Assembly (NCBI GenBank): GCA_016699635.1
Contig: CP064983.1
Location: forward strand, 248,001 to 312,000
Source: Bacteroidota bacterium
GTDB lineage: Bacteria > Bacteroidota > Bacteroidia > AKYH767-A > OLB10
Reading direction: 5' to 3'
DNA: 64,000 nucleotides
Under the pieces are notes generated by a model. That model searched no databases. It saw only the letters and a list, made by a program, of their open reading frames with translations, and had not been told where the DNA came from. Each line of letters opens with the position of its first letter. Position 1 is the first letter of the stretch. Positions 1 to 11,242 of this stretch are shown here, piece by piece. The position numbers and the translations under genes are program-made.

Positions 1-44
1 GATGCTGCGCTTATGTATTTGAGTAATTTCATTTAAAACAAAAG

Positions 45-1586
45 TTATTCAACAATAAATTTATTTACCAATCTTTCTTTTTCTGTTTGCAACGAAACAA
101 TGTACATGCCTTTTGCAAGTGCGCTGCAATTAATATCCTGTGTAAAATAACCGCCTGCGCTACCCCCAACCCCTGAAGGGGAGAGCACTCGCGCAGTGTT
201 ATAAATTAGCTTGCCTGTAACATCATATAGGGTTAGTGTTATATTTTTCCCTTTTAAATGCTGCGCATTTACAAACAATTTTTGCCATGATGCCATGTAG
301 GTAACAAACAACTCCGCTCCCTTTGCTGATGTTGCAAGAGGTGCTATACCCGTTAATGTATCACAGGGACTGCCTGATATTGCAGGCAGTGTATAATCAG
401 GATTATTAGGCAAACCTAAATACGTTCTTTTACCGCCCAGATAAAAACTGTACGGCTGAAAATCGCAAGCACTTCCTAAACTATCAGGTTGATTTATTAC
501 TGACAAGTTCATATTGTACATGTTGTAAACAGTATCCTGATATGGATAAGGAAATTGAACTCCGTTATAGTATATGCTGGCTAAATAAATTTTATTGTCT
601 GGAGCTAATTTTAATCCGCCACCTGCATATTGTGGGCTGCTTATAGTCCAAAGCGTGTCTTTTGATAAAGTAATATTAGATGCATTCAAATCGTACTGAA
701 AAAGCCATGTCGGTTGGTCAGCAGTGCTTACATAAAGTTTGCTTGCATCGGGTGAGAATGCGCAACTAAATAAATATGGCACTGATGGCAACGCTTCCGG
801 TTCAATGGTAACAAGATTGCTTAATAATCCTGAGCAACGGTCAAAATCATATAGCTCTGTTAAACCAATCAAATTGGTATGTCCAGAGTTAGTTTTGTTT
901 AATGAACCTATTGACTGAACGGAAACATTCTGAATGCTGTCAGGTGTTATTAAATAAGAATACCAGTCATTGTTGCCATTTGATAAAGAACCTGCTTTTC
1001 TGAATAATACCCACCAGTCTCTTCCATTGCCATGTTTAACAGCATTCAGGCAATCCACCTGCTGAAAACTTTGCAATTGAATATTTTTAACTGTAACTGC
1101 ACCCAATCCATTATTTAGCCGCATATCAATAATACTATAGCACAAACCAAAAGTGGTAGTACTTCCAATAGAAAATAAATAATAGGTGCTGTCATTGGCA
1201 GGATTAGGCACTATTACCAATTCCTGATACCATCCTTTGCCAAATATAGAATCACCATTAGCCATTATTGAATTTGTGGAGTTAAAAACAATGGTTGAAA
1301 ATGCGGGATTTGAACCTGAATAAGGCATTGTTGCTGCATAAAAAAGTAAATTCCCGTTATTGTCTGAAATGCTGACACAGCTTCCTCTACTATCCATACC
1401 GGATTGAAAAGTTACAGGTACTCCCGAACCAAAATCTATTCCCGCACTATCACCAAAGCACCAAACAGAATTCTTGTTTTGTGAAAAGCAAAAAAAATGG
1501 CAGCAACAGAGTGTTGCTGCCATTAGTAAACATTTTAAATTATTTAATAACCACAAACCGCTTTTTAAAGTATTCGCCTGTTTCAT
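45..1586 (-). CDS. Secreted protein with T9SS type A C-terminal sorting domain
   Basis: Predicted surface or secreted protein of 513 residues. The N-terminus (about residues 1-36) is a signal peptide with a hydrophobic stretch ending near CFSQ. The body has repeated YxxDxxxxNG and PDGKIY-like segments (LAPDNKIYLASIYY) as in beta-propeller-type Bacteroidota cargo. The last ~85 residues resemble a T9SS type A sorting domain (LFVNAQHLKGKNITLTLYD, GKLIYN, KGMYIVSLQT, KFIVE). The start at 1586 is preferred over an internal ATG at 1523 because only the longer form has a charged n-region; it overlaps the end of the upstream paralogue by 47 bases. It is a tandem paralogue of the broken gene 1540-3055. 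A GC-rich palindromic insert lies in its 3' part. The molecular function is unknown. Confidence 0.8.
   Translation of the reverse strand: MKQANTLKSGLWLLNNLKCLLMAATLCCCHFFCFSQNKNSVWCFGDSAGIDFGSGVPVTFQSGMDSRGSCVSISDNNGNLLFYAATMPYSGSNPAFSTIVFNSTNSIMANGDSIFGKGWYQELVIVPNPANDSTYYLFSIGSTTTFGLCYSIIDMRLNNGLGAVTVKNIQLQSFQQVDCLNAVKHGNGRDWWVLFRKAGSLSNGNNDWYSYLITPDSIQNVSVQSIGSLNKTNSGHTNLIGLTELYDFDRCSGLLSNLVTIEPEALPSVPYLFSCAFSPDASKLYVSTADQPTWLFQYDLNASNITLSKDTLWTISSPQYAGGGLKLAPDNKIYLASIYYNGVQFPYPYQDTVYNMYNMNLSVINQPDSLGSACDFQPYSFYLGGKRTYLGLPNNPDYTLPAISGSPCDTLTGIAPLATSAKGAELFVTYMASWQKLFVNAQHLKGKNITLTLYDVTGKLIYNTARVLSPSGVGGSAGGYFTQDINCSALAKGMYIVSLQTEKERLVNKFIVE
156..195. repeat. GC-rich palindromic mini-element inside a coding region
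   Basis: Nested inverted repeats: TGCGC (156-160) pairs with GCGCA (191-195), and CCCC TGAA GGGG (170-181) forms an inner hairpin. The element sits in frame in the T9SS cargo gene and encodes a Gly/Ser-rich segment (SPSGVGGSAGG) absent from the corresponding part of other sorting domains. It resembles the inserts at 1775-1806 and 2237-2271 in base composition. Its status as an inserted element is inference. Confidence 0.4.
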
Positions 1587-1774
1587 TCTTTATTCTAATA
1601 TTATACACTCCGTCAGAAAGCGAAGATACATCTATTACACCACTGCTGCTATTATTTTGCTTTTTCAATAATAACCTGCCGTAAAGGTCATAAACCTGCA
1701 TTTCGTTTTTGCCTTCAGGCATTCCGCTAGCATACAATGTACTGTTGGCGGGGTTGGGATATAACCTCACTCCC

Positions 1775-1806
1775 TCCCGATAGCTATCGGGATTCTCCAA
1801 AGGAGA
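1775..1806. repeat. 18-bp perfect palindrome plus hairpin inside a coding region
   Basis: TCCCGATAGCTATCGGGA (1775-1792) is a perfect palindrome, followed at once by TCTCC AAA GGAGA (1794-1806). Together they encode the segment ENPDSYREG just before the sorting domain of the broken cargo gene. The palindrome is a type I recall seeing scattered in Bacteroidota genomes; copy number here cannot be assessed beyond this window. Confidence 0.5.
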
Positions 1807-2236
1807 GGGAGCAATACCTGTGATTGTATCACACACACTTCCCGCTAACGCTCCCAAATCATAATCGGGATTATTGGGCAAGCTGTAATATGTACGTTTG
1901 CCGCCTAAGTAGAAACTGAACGGTTGATAATTACATGCTGCGCCAATATTATCAGGCTCGTTAATTACACTCAGGTTCATGTTTATGTAATTATACATGC
2001 TATCTGCATAAGGATAACTGTTTACACCCGGGCTTTTATAAGCACGGCTGTAATAAATTTTTCCATCAGGAGCTAAACGTACTGCTCCGGGTTCAATTGG
2101 AAATAAATAATCATCAAGTGTATCGCAGCTTGCAGGAATATCTGATGCAGTAAGATCAAACTGTAATAAATAGCAATTAAGCAACAATGGATAGCGATTG
2201 GTAGCAATATAAAAAACACTGTCATTGGAGAATAAG

Positions 2237-2271
2237 CCCCTCCCAAAAAACTCTGTTGTAAGGGGGTGAGG
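2237..2271. repeat. C-rich/G-rich inverted arms inside a coding region
   Basis: CCCCTCCC (2237-2244) and AGGGGGTGAGG (2261-2271) are complementary over their core. The segment coincides with one of the frame breaks of the pseudogene and has no counterpart in the intact paralogue, so it may be a third inserted mini-element. Confidence 0.35.
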
Positions 2272-3070
2272 TTATTGCAGGATAAATGACAGGAGGATTG
2301 CTGATGACACCGCTGCAACGGTCAAAATCAAATTCGCACATATAGCCATAAAGATTAATATTCATAATCTTAGTATAAGAGTTATTGAATATAATTTTTT
2401 GGAAATCCATGTCCATGGCATCATTAAAATCATAAAACACGGGATTAGAAATGCCATTAGACGTAACTAAAAAAACAGCAAAGCGATTTAATGTAGTAAG
2501 GTTAGCATCCGAAAATTTAGTAACTAACCACCAGTCCCTGCCATTGCCATGCTTAACAGCCTGCAAACAATCGGCTATACGGTGATTAGTAATCTGCTGC
2601 CCTTTGATAATAACCTCACCTAAACCGGGTGTTCCCCATACGGTATTCATATCAATAATGGCATAAAAAATACCGTCAATAAATCCACGAACATTAGTAT
2701 AAAATACATAATATTTATTTTGTCCGTCAGGGAAAGGTACTATCTGTATGTCATTATATCCCCCCCATGGGGTAGGAGTTAGTCATGGTATCATTTAAAG
2801 CATTCCATACTATTGTTCGGGCTGTATACATCCATGTATTACTATAAAATAAAAGATTACCGTTGTTGTCTGCTATGCTAACACAAGAACCTCTGCCTTC
2901 AACAGATGAAGTAAAAGGCACAGGGTTATTTATGTTACTAAAATTAATCCCTGCGCTGTCGCCAAAGCACCAGATGCTGTTTCGGTTCTGCGCTTTTGAT
3001 TCATCGGTTACTAATAACACAGAAGCTAAAAACACAAAATGAACTTGAGTTTCATATAGCAAATATAATC

Positions 3071-3100
3071 AAAAAGGGGCTGCTACAGCAACCCCTTTTT
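3071..3100. terminator. Bidirectional rho-independent terminator
   Basis: AAAAAGGGG (3071-3079) pairs with CCCCTTTTT (3092-3100), with an inner TGC/GCA pair, giving a strong stem flanked by A and T runs. It lies 8 bases past the stop codon of the large gene ending at 3109, so it most likely ends that transcript. Confidence 0.8.
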
Positions 3101-3108
3101 GAAAAATA

Positions 3109-6100
3109 CTAACGAATAATAACTAATTTATTAATCATTTTAAGATTAATGCTGTCGTATAACCTGCACGAGTAAACACCCGGCTTTAATCCGGATAAAT
3201 TAAATTCGGCAGAACGGGCATTGGGATTAAGCGGATAAGATGCTGCAAGGCTGCCGTAACTGTTGTAAATATCCAGTTTAGCACTTGCTCCAAATGCGGA
3301 ACTCATTTCAAAAATAACCCTGCCTTTGGTGGGACTTGGATACAGTTTCCCATCCTGCTGATCTATGAATTTATTCTCTGGCGGTGATGCGGTGTTAGCC
3401 ATGCGGCTTTCTTCTTCGCCAGGCAGTATGTCTATTATATCTAAATTAAGCATTGCCCGTGCAAAATAAACGCCCTCACCACCATAAAGCGGATGCTGAA
3501 CAGCTACTTTGTTCAGGTTTTCAAACGTAGCGGAATCAAGCGTAAGCGTGTCGAAAATGTATTTTAAATAGCAGTCAAGCACAAACTTTTTGTCAAGATC
3601 CTGTTCTAACGAAGAGGTGATTCCGGTAAGGATTCCGGAAGCCGAAGAATAATTTTGTGACGCTATGGAATCCTGAACCGTTGCAAAGTTTCCGGCATTG
3701 CCGGAGTTGCCTGCATTGTATCGGTCAATATAAACCGAATCGGAAGGCACGTGCAGGTGAAGCCATGAGGTATCGCTCCGCATCAGTTTATAAAATACCT
3801 CTTCCATGAGGTATTTTATTTCGGACGAATCGGTATGGGCAATAACAGAATCATAAACAAGAGAACCAAATGCCTCGTCGCGCAAGCCCTCATCGGTGGT
3901 AAATGCTGGCGTGCAGCTTCCGGTTTCATTATCGGCAGATAATGTGGTAAAATAGCCTGTGAAATTACCGGGTCATAATCAAAAGAGACTGAAGGTTTAT
4001 ACATCCAGTTAAATATATTAGGAGCTAATAAAACTCCTGCCGCTTTATCGCTAACGGGGCTTACCCAGTGGTTTTTCCAGCCTTCGCTCAGGGTTGGGTC
4101 ATAAGTTCCCATAGTTTCCACTTTCAGACCCTGATCAGTTAGCTGATTGGAAGAATTGTTGTTACTGAAATACGTGGAGTTAAAACATGATTCAAACTTG
4201 TTGCAATACAAATTGGTTTGGCTGCAATTACCAAACACCATAATGCCCGACTCCATGTTTTCAATGGCATTGCCTGTAATGCCGCAATGCACGCTGTTGC
4301 TCAGGCGCAAGCCCTGCATAAACTCACTGCCCGCACCGGAGGAGTGTTTCAGTCCAGTGCACGGTATTGTTTTCAACCGTACCGTAAGCCATGTTTTCAA
4401 GCCATAAGCCTACATGGTTTGCCGTTAATCCGACAGGTATGGCAAACAGCACCGTGTTATCTTTTACATCAGCATAAGGCGCATAACCCACCGGGCTTAT
4501 GGTGTAACCCACATTGCTCACCTGTATGCCGTTTTGCGCATTTTCTATGTGGTTGTTTTCTATTGTGAGCTTTACCTGCCGCGTAATAAAATTACTTACT
4601 TCAATGCCCATAGCTCCGTAATGCGCGGCATCATAGCCTGCACCCAGGTTCAAATCATTATCTTTTATTACAGTGGAGTTATTCATCCACACATTTGACA
4701 AGGAAATGCCTTTGTTGTACTTGTCTATTGTATTGTCTTCTATATTTACGGTGTTGCCGCTTCCGCCAATGGAGCTTAATGCAATGCCGGTATAACATTC
4801 GGCAAATGCATTGTTCCTGATGTCGGCATTCAACTGCATATAACCGGAAACACCTATTTCGCATTGGTTAAAAGTATTGCTCTGCCCGGTTGATGCACCT
4901 CCCACGTTTAAGGTTTTGTAACCGGCTTTAACACCTCTTGCATTAATGGCTGCATTAGGAATTGAAATGGGGGGAACAGGAGGAACAATAGCCCTGTTTT
5001 GGTAATTATTACCGCCAATGTTGTTAAAGATATTATTATACACATTCAGATTGGAAGCCTCGGCATATATGCCGTTAAGGGCATTATGAAAGGTATTAAC
5101 AGCCTGTGAAGCATCGCCAACCGTAACGGCAGATACGTTATTCAAATAAATATGATGCAGAGGATCATCGCCTGCATGAGGCGCTTTATTAATTTGCCCG
5201 CCAGTGTTTTCAAAAGTGTTTCCGTAAATATCGCTTGCGCTGTAACTGCCGTTTTCAAGCCATATAGCCGTGTAATTATGGTCAAACACGCAGCCTGTAA
5301 CATCCACAGCATTGCCCGAAACGGATTTAACGGCAGCAAGGGCATCATTAACGGTTGAGCTGGTAAGCGTTACGGTACCTCCTGTGTTGTTAATGCCATT
5401 CCACATATCGCCACAAGCTGAAATATGGCAGTTGTCACAACTGAATGTGCCGCCTGACTGCACATCAATTTCGCCACCTGCTTCAACGTTTATGATACAT
5501 CCGGTGAGAGAAAGGTTGCTATTAACAATGTATGTGCCTTGTATATTCACAAAATCGTTATTTGAAATGGAAACTGTAGTGCTGCTTGTGTTATCAGGAA
5601 TATCCTTATCATAACCACATGCCGAGGCGGCAGTAAATCCTGCATTGTTGTCAACATCCAATAAAATTCTGTCTATTTCCAAATCATCGCTCATGGGCAG
5701 CAGCGTGAGCACATATTGCTGGTCATCGGTAAGGCTGCTTAATGTCATAGCCGAGCCTGTACAATCATCCAGCTTATACCACTCCCATGAACCGGAACTT
5801 ACGCACGATACTTTATTATCTTGTGTGAAATTGCTGTTGCCTACTGATGTGGTTGTAATTGTAAAGCCTGTTCTTGTCCCTGATCTGCTGCGTGCCCGCA
5901 CCCATATATCATAATCATTGTTTACCCCGTCAGCCCTTGGTGTAAAGTTATATTGCACGCCTGTATTGTCAGGTGTTGCGGAAAAGGTTATGTAACTGGT
6001 GTAATTGGTAAAGTCGCCATTGGTAATAGAAGAATTAGAAGTCGCATCAACGGTTTTAATAACCACATTGACATTTTTATTATCAAACACTTCCGCTTCA

Positions 6101-9100
6101 AAATCAAAGTCCTTGCTCCATCGTTCAGGATGTTTATACTCATGCCATTTGTCAAGTTGATAAAATACAGGATCACCAGGATTGGTATTGTCAAAAATGT
6201 AGGTGGAGCCTTGCCGCCTGAAATTAATTTTGGCGGATGTGGTTGAAGAAAACGGCAAATCATTAATCACAATGTCTCTATCATCAGGCACATTTCCTGA
6301 AATATTGCTAAGCGGCTGAAGCGATCCGGTAATCAGTATTTTGTCCTCATTATTTATTTTACGAATCATAATAAGATCGTTCGGAAGGCTTCCTGCAAAC
6401 CGGTACCCATATCCAAATGAAGCATCAGTAACTTCTAAAAGTACATTTCCTTTAGATAATGTTCCGTTAGTAAAATAATCTTCCGCATGGCTGAATACAG
6501 CCTGAGCGTAACTTGGTATTACTGCCTGCCAAACATATCCTGACGGATTGGCAAACCAAAAAGCATTCAGATTAAAATAACCGGTGTTATAAAAGTCAAC
6601 ACCCATTATACCGGCTGCTTTAACCAATGACAGCCATTGTGCAGGTCGTATATTAAATTCTTCCTGCTGCTCCCATCCGGCAGCAACAAAAGGCGCATAG
6701 CGATAGTCGCTAAAATTGTCTATCTCATTTGTCCTGCATTTGTTTACCCAGTCAATTCCGTGGTCAGCACTAACGGTAGTTAACCAGTTGGCAGCTCTGC
6801 GCGGATAAAAATCAGGGGTAGATAAATATTGAGAAGAACCGCCATACATTACCTGCGATTGCGTTTCTCTCATGTTTGTGTATTCAAATCTGTAGTTTTT
6901 ATTATACTTATCAAAACCATCAACGGCATAATTCAAATAAACAGCATCAGCTAATTGTGGAAAATTAGTTCCTCCAAAAAACTGATCACGGTAATCGTTG
7001 TCAAGAGTTTTCTTAAATTCTCCAAGATAAGACTTCCAATCATCAGGTGTTGCACAAGTACTGCATCCCTGAGATAAGGTATAATCTCCATTAATAGTAT
7101 TAGCCACTGCCGGAATTCCACTGGAATTATAACTGAATTGAGGAGTATATTCATTATTTTCAATAACGTAACTTACGTTTTTTGTTAAACTACCGAATAT
7201 GCTGGAAAATATAACATTTTGATCAAATCCATCAGGTAAAAAATTACTAAGATAAGTTGGATCATTTAGGGGTTTAAGTATCTTAGGAGAAGAAACAATA
7301 TTTCCATCAGAATCTAAGAATTGATTTGGAGACAGAGTAGGAGGAGTTGGATTCCAATCATAGCTCATTAAATAATAATCTTCATCCGGCACGAAGTCCT
7401 GCTTTTTTACCTTAGAGTTGGGTAAATGATTTCTATTAGTAGTAATTGCAAATTTTACAGGGCTGTCTGCCGGGTAACTATTTGCAGCATTTATCCATGC
7501 TTGTGTAAAAGTATTTGGATAAGTTGAAGAATTTTCACAAACCACAAAGGAGTAATTCCAGTTTTCAGAAAGTTCTTTTTGAATATCTGTACTGTAGGTA
7601 GGTGCGTTAGCAGATATTGAATAAGAACCTCCGCTTCGGGGGTATCCACTATATCCTAAATAATTAACCCCCATAAAATTAACATTTTGCCTGAATGAAT
7701 GCCCGGGAAAATACCGTGGCAGAGGATATGATTTTAATTGATCTAACGGAAGAGCTACTCCTGTAAATTGCGCATCATAAGAGTTTTGTAAAAAATCGTC
7801 CAATTCAACGAACCAATTGGGATCAGATGAATTACAACTACATGTTGAGTTTATGTAATCAATTAAATCACCATCTGATAATGGAGCTGTGTTTATAGTA
7901 TAATTTTCCGGAAAATCATTCGGATTCATTGCACCTGTGAGAGGTGTGGTGGGTATGGAAGTTATTAAACTAAGGTCGCAATTTGTATTATCATAACAAT
8001 AGTTAGCAACAGGCTCTAAATTGGTTAGAAGAGGAAAACACGTTTTATAATTATTATAAAGCTGTTCAGGGCAAACATCATCATCATAAATAGCAATGTT
8101 ATCCATTTTACCTAAAAAACAGTCTATTCCTGCATCCAAAAGCCGGAACTCTGGTTGTAAAATACTCAATGAATTATTTAGGTCAGCATCATCCAAATAA
8201 AATCATTTAATTCGCCATCAACCCAAATTTCTAATCTTCCCGGTGCAGTTGAAGGTGGATTTTCATTATTATGAGTATTTATTTTAAAAACGAAATGGTG
8301 CCATCCTTGGTCATTATAATAATCTATGCTTTTCCTGTCAACACCATCTAATGGAATCTGTAATCTCTTTTCAATTTGAATGGGATTATTAGGATCGCTG
8401 ATATTATCAATAACTTTAGCATTTAGGTAAAGATATGGATAGCCAATACCCCCATAAAAAGCATTATCGCCTGAATTATCTTTAAAATTAAAAAAACGTA
8501 ACCCTCTTTGATTTACAAAATTTGCATCAAGTTTAACCAGCATTTCAACACATATCACCCCCTTTGTTAAATCAACATGGTTTGAGCAAGTTAAAGAAGA
8601 TGCAGCAGAGGATTCATTTTTTAAATAGTTTTGGGTTGTTCCAGAAAGTGTTCCAATATTGGCACTGGTAATACTAGGAAGAGCGAAACTGCTGGATGTT
8701 GATGCGATTGATGGGGTTAATGGATCTGAAGATTGATTATAATCATAACCGCTACCACTTACAACATCAAACGTAAAGTATTCTTTTGGAAAAATAATTT
8801 GTGGAGTTGAAGCACAAAGCATAGGATTAGTAGAAGAGATAGCCAATGCAAATTCTGAATATGATGTAACAGTGCCTGATGATGTAACTTTTCCCGAATT
8901 ATTATTTCCATAAATTACTTTACCAAGATTCAGCCATTTAGTTCCATTCCACCCTGAAATATATGTTTTCGCAGTGTCATGCACCGCATAACTACCTCCC
9001 CAATAAAGACTGACATACACATTTGATGATCCATTGGTTCTGTTCAGTTTCCAGTATCGGTTTCTTGTAACATATCCCAATGTAGTATCTATGTTTGATG

Positions 9101-10625
9101 TATTAACACTTATGGAATCATAAAAAAATTCTGCTTTATAAGCATCAGTCGTATTTGAAGGTGCGCTTATTTCCACAGCTCTGTAACTGTTTCCTTTTCC
9201 TGTCGGAAACACAAATGCGCTGTTGCCTATTTTCTTAACAGGTCCGTCAATAAAGCTGCTGTCGCTTGCTCCACTCACTGTGCCACCGTTGTTTATCGTA
9301 AGCAAATTGCTGCTTGTGGTGGTGAGCGTTCCTTTTGTAAACGTTACCGTTCCGCTTACTACCAATGCCGTTGACAATGCTGCACTGCCACCGCTCTTGT
9401 TCAGCATCAGATTTTTTACAAGCGTATTACTGTGAAAGCTCAACGCCTGTGTTCCGCTGCCGGCAAGACACAGTGTGCCTGTGCCTTCATTAAAGGTGGT
9501 GTTGTTTGCTGTGGTTATGTTTCCGTAAAAGGAGCTTACCTCACCACCATAGCACACCCTTAGCTCGCGCGAGCCGTTAAAGGTGGCATCGGCATAGTAG
9601 GTGTTGGCAGTGTCGGCATCAATGCGAAGGTTGCCTGCCGTAGCGTTGTTGGTAAAAGTGGCATTGCCATAAAATGTATTGCCGCCATACCAACTGCTGC
9701 TGCCGCTACCTGTGGCGGTAAATGATGCCGTGCCGCTAAACGTACAGTTCTTAAATAACAGCACATTGGAAGTAATGCTGAAATTACCTCCAAACGTTGC
9801 TCCTGTTATGCTTGGCAATGCTGTTCCGGTAAAGGTGAGGCTTATAGCAGTGTTGCCATCCTGATAAAAATTAGTAGCATTAAAATCGCCTGCCGAAAAA
9901 CCTCCGCTTCCAATGCTGATGGTATGCCCTGCTGTGAGCGTATCATTACCTAACATAATTCCTCCCGCTCCGGTGTTTATTAAAACTATATCACCATTAA
10001 ATACATTAATGCCCGCACCTGTAAAAGTGATTTCTTTTGTTCCTTTGTTATGTATGGTTACTTTACCGTTAAAGCGGTGTCCGGTGTTGTTGTTCATCAC
10101 CCAAATTCCCGACCCTGTGTAATTATGATACAGGTAAACACTGTCGTTAAACACTGCTCCACCGCTTCCCGTACCGGGTACATTGGAAATGGTTTCAAAA
10201 TAACAGTAATTGTTAAACGTGCATCCGTTCAGGTTAATACGGTCAACTACTGCATCAATGGGAGCATTAAAAGTGGTGCTGTTAAATGTAATTTCTGTTC
10301 CGCGCAGTTGCAACAAGCCATTGCTTATGGTGCCACCGCTAAAAGTGCTTGTACCGGAGTTAAGCAACAAGGTATCGCCATTCAAATTAAGCGTTCCGCT
10401 GTGTATATAAATTCCGTTTAAGGTTAGGTTGCCTGTAAGTTGCGGATTGTATGTAGCACTGTAAATGTGTACAAAATCGCCTGTTGTAGGTGTTCCTGAT
10501 GGCGACCAGTTAGACGTAGTGTTCCATGCAGTGCTTGTGTTTCCTGTCCATGTATAAGTGGTTGCCAGTGCAGGAAATGTATTTATAAACACAATATAGA
10601 TGAGGAGTGAATATATTCTTTTCAT
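3109..10625 (-). CDS. Giant T9SS-exported surface protein (LamG-like and beta-helix), frame interrupted
   Basis: One gene of about 2,505 codons read in four segments. Residues 1-21 are a signal peptide; the next ~500 form Thr/Asn/Gly-rich repeats (YTWTGN, then NLTLNG-type strands); a LamG-like concanavalin fold follows (GWHHFVFKINT, LEIWVDGELND, then MDNIAIYDD); a long right-handed beta-helix region repeats NTF/N.I/YNN turns; the end is a type A sorting domain (LYPSPTKGRVIFE, LDIYNSYG, LKPGVYSCRL). Frame changes lie at an A-run (8199-8202), at 4347-4349, and at GGG (3970-3972); a one-base change at each gives uninterrupted protein, for example the LamG domain continuing across the first. It probably acts as an adhesin or polysaccharide-binding surface protein; the ligand cannot be told. 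A small secreted protein lies 54 bases upstream. Confidence 0.75.
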
Positions 10626-10679
10626 GGTATTTGATTTTTAAATGTTAAACATTAAACATAATTTGATTTTATAATACAA

Positions 10680-11090
10680 TCAGTTTGAAACAAAGGTGTA
10701 ATTATTGCTCCATGTTGCACCATTTTTTACTCTTACGTTTCCGTAGTAAGAAGACTGTTCGGGAAAATTGCCCATGTCAATGGCAATGATGTTTCCGTTG
10801 CGAGTGTAACTGTAACCCTGCGGCAGGCTGCCGGGTGTATCATAAGTAAACACTGCATTTACCATGTCGGCAGATGTCCAGTCGGTGCCGAGTTTGATTT
10901 CAATTTGATTCACACTGTTGGTGTCGGCCAGTTCAATGTAATACACTCCGTGTACAGTACCTGCAACAGCAGTAGCCTTCATGCTTACGTAAGCATCAGA
11001 TGGTTGGGCTATGCTGCTTGTTGAAAACAACAGTAGCGCAGCAAGCAAGTTCCCGCATACTGTGCCGCTTTTTAATTTGGTTGGTTGCAT
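10680..11090 (-). CDS. Small secreted protein of unknown function
   Basis: 136 residues with a signal peptide (NLLAALLLFSTSSIAQ, mature end near residue 29) and a compact mature part rich in Tyr, Asn and Val. I recognise no family. It lacks a clear T9SS sorting domain. It lies just upstream of the giant surface-protein gene on the same strand and is probably co-transcribed with it. The pattern YYIELADTNSVNQIEIKLG suggests a beta-sandwich, but this is inference only. Confidence 0.6.
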   Translation of the reverse strand: MQPTKLKSGTVCGNLLAALLLFSTSSIAQPSDAYVSMKATAVAGTVHGVYYIELADTNSVNQIEIKLGTDWTSADMVNAVFTYDTPGSLPQGYSYTRNGNIIAIDMGNFPEQSSYYGNVRVKNGATWSNNYTFVSN

Positions 11091-11207
11091 GATAGTTGGG
11101 ATTTTAGTTTGGTAGTAATGTTATTTTTAAAGATTTGTAAAATTAATGAGTTTTCCTTTTCATATCCAAATTAATTTATCATCAAGGTTTAAGGGTGTTA
11201 ATTTTTT

Positions 11208-11215
11208 TAAGTTTG
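11208..11215 (+). promoter_or_regulatory. Bacteroidota -7 promoter box for the glycosyltransferase gene
   Basis: TAAGTTTG is an exact match to TAnnTTTG. It lies inside the N-terminus of the longest open frame (GTG at 11195), so transcription would begin near 11221 and the true start must be downstream; a TTG at 11243 opens LKILQL, the usual family N-terminus. Confidence 0.6.
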
Positions 11216-11242
11216 CACATAAGTTTAGAATCCTTCTTTAAT

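Larger units (their letters stand above)
1540..3055 (-). pseudogene. Broken paralogue of the neighbouring T9SS cargo protein
   Basis: Three frame segments (about 3055-2754, 2760-2222, 2250-1540) together match the whole length of the protein encoded at 45-1586: the shared N-terminal block NSIWCFGDSAGI, the block HGNGRDWW, the block PFSFYLGGKRTY, and a C-terminal sorting domain (YPNPANS, YDLYGRLL, FVVIK). The frame changes after the ATG at 3055 in a T5 run (about 3033, inside the signal peptide), at a run of seven G on the coding strand (2761-2767) where six G restore the match, and near 2238-2260 inside a T6/GGGAGGGG segment. Because all three fall at homopolymers, the gene may be intact in the organism; real decay next to an intact paralogue is the alternative. 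Confidence 0.75.

Noticed and set aside
1775..1792. Perfect 18-bp palindrome as a transcription factor operator
   Set aside because: It lies deep inside a coding region, is translated and is not near a promoter.
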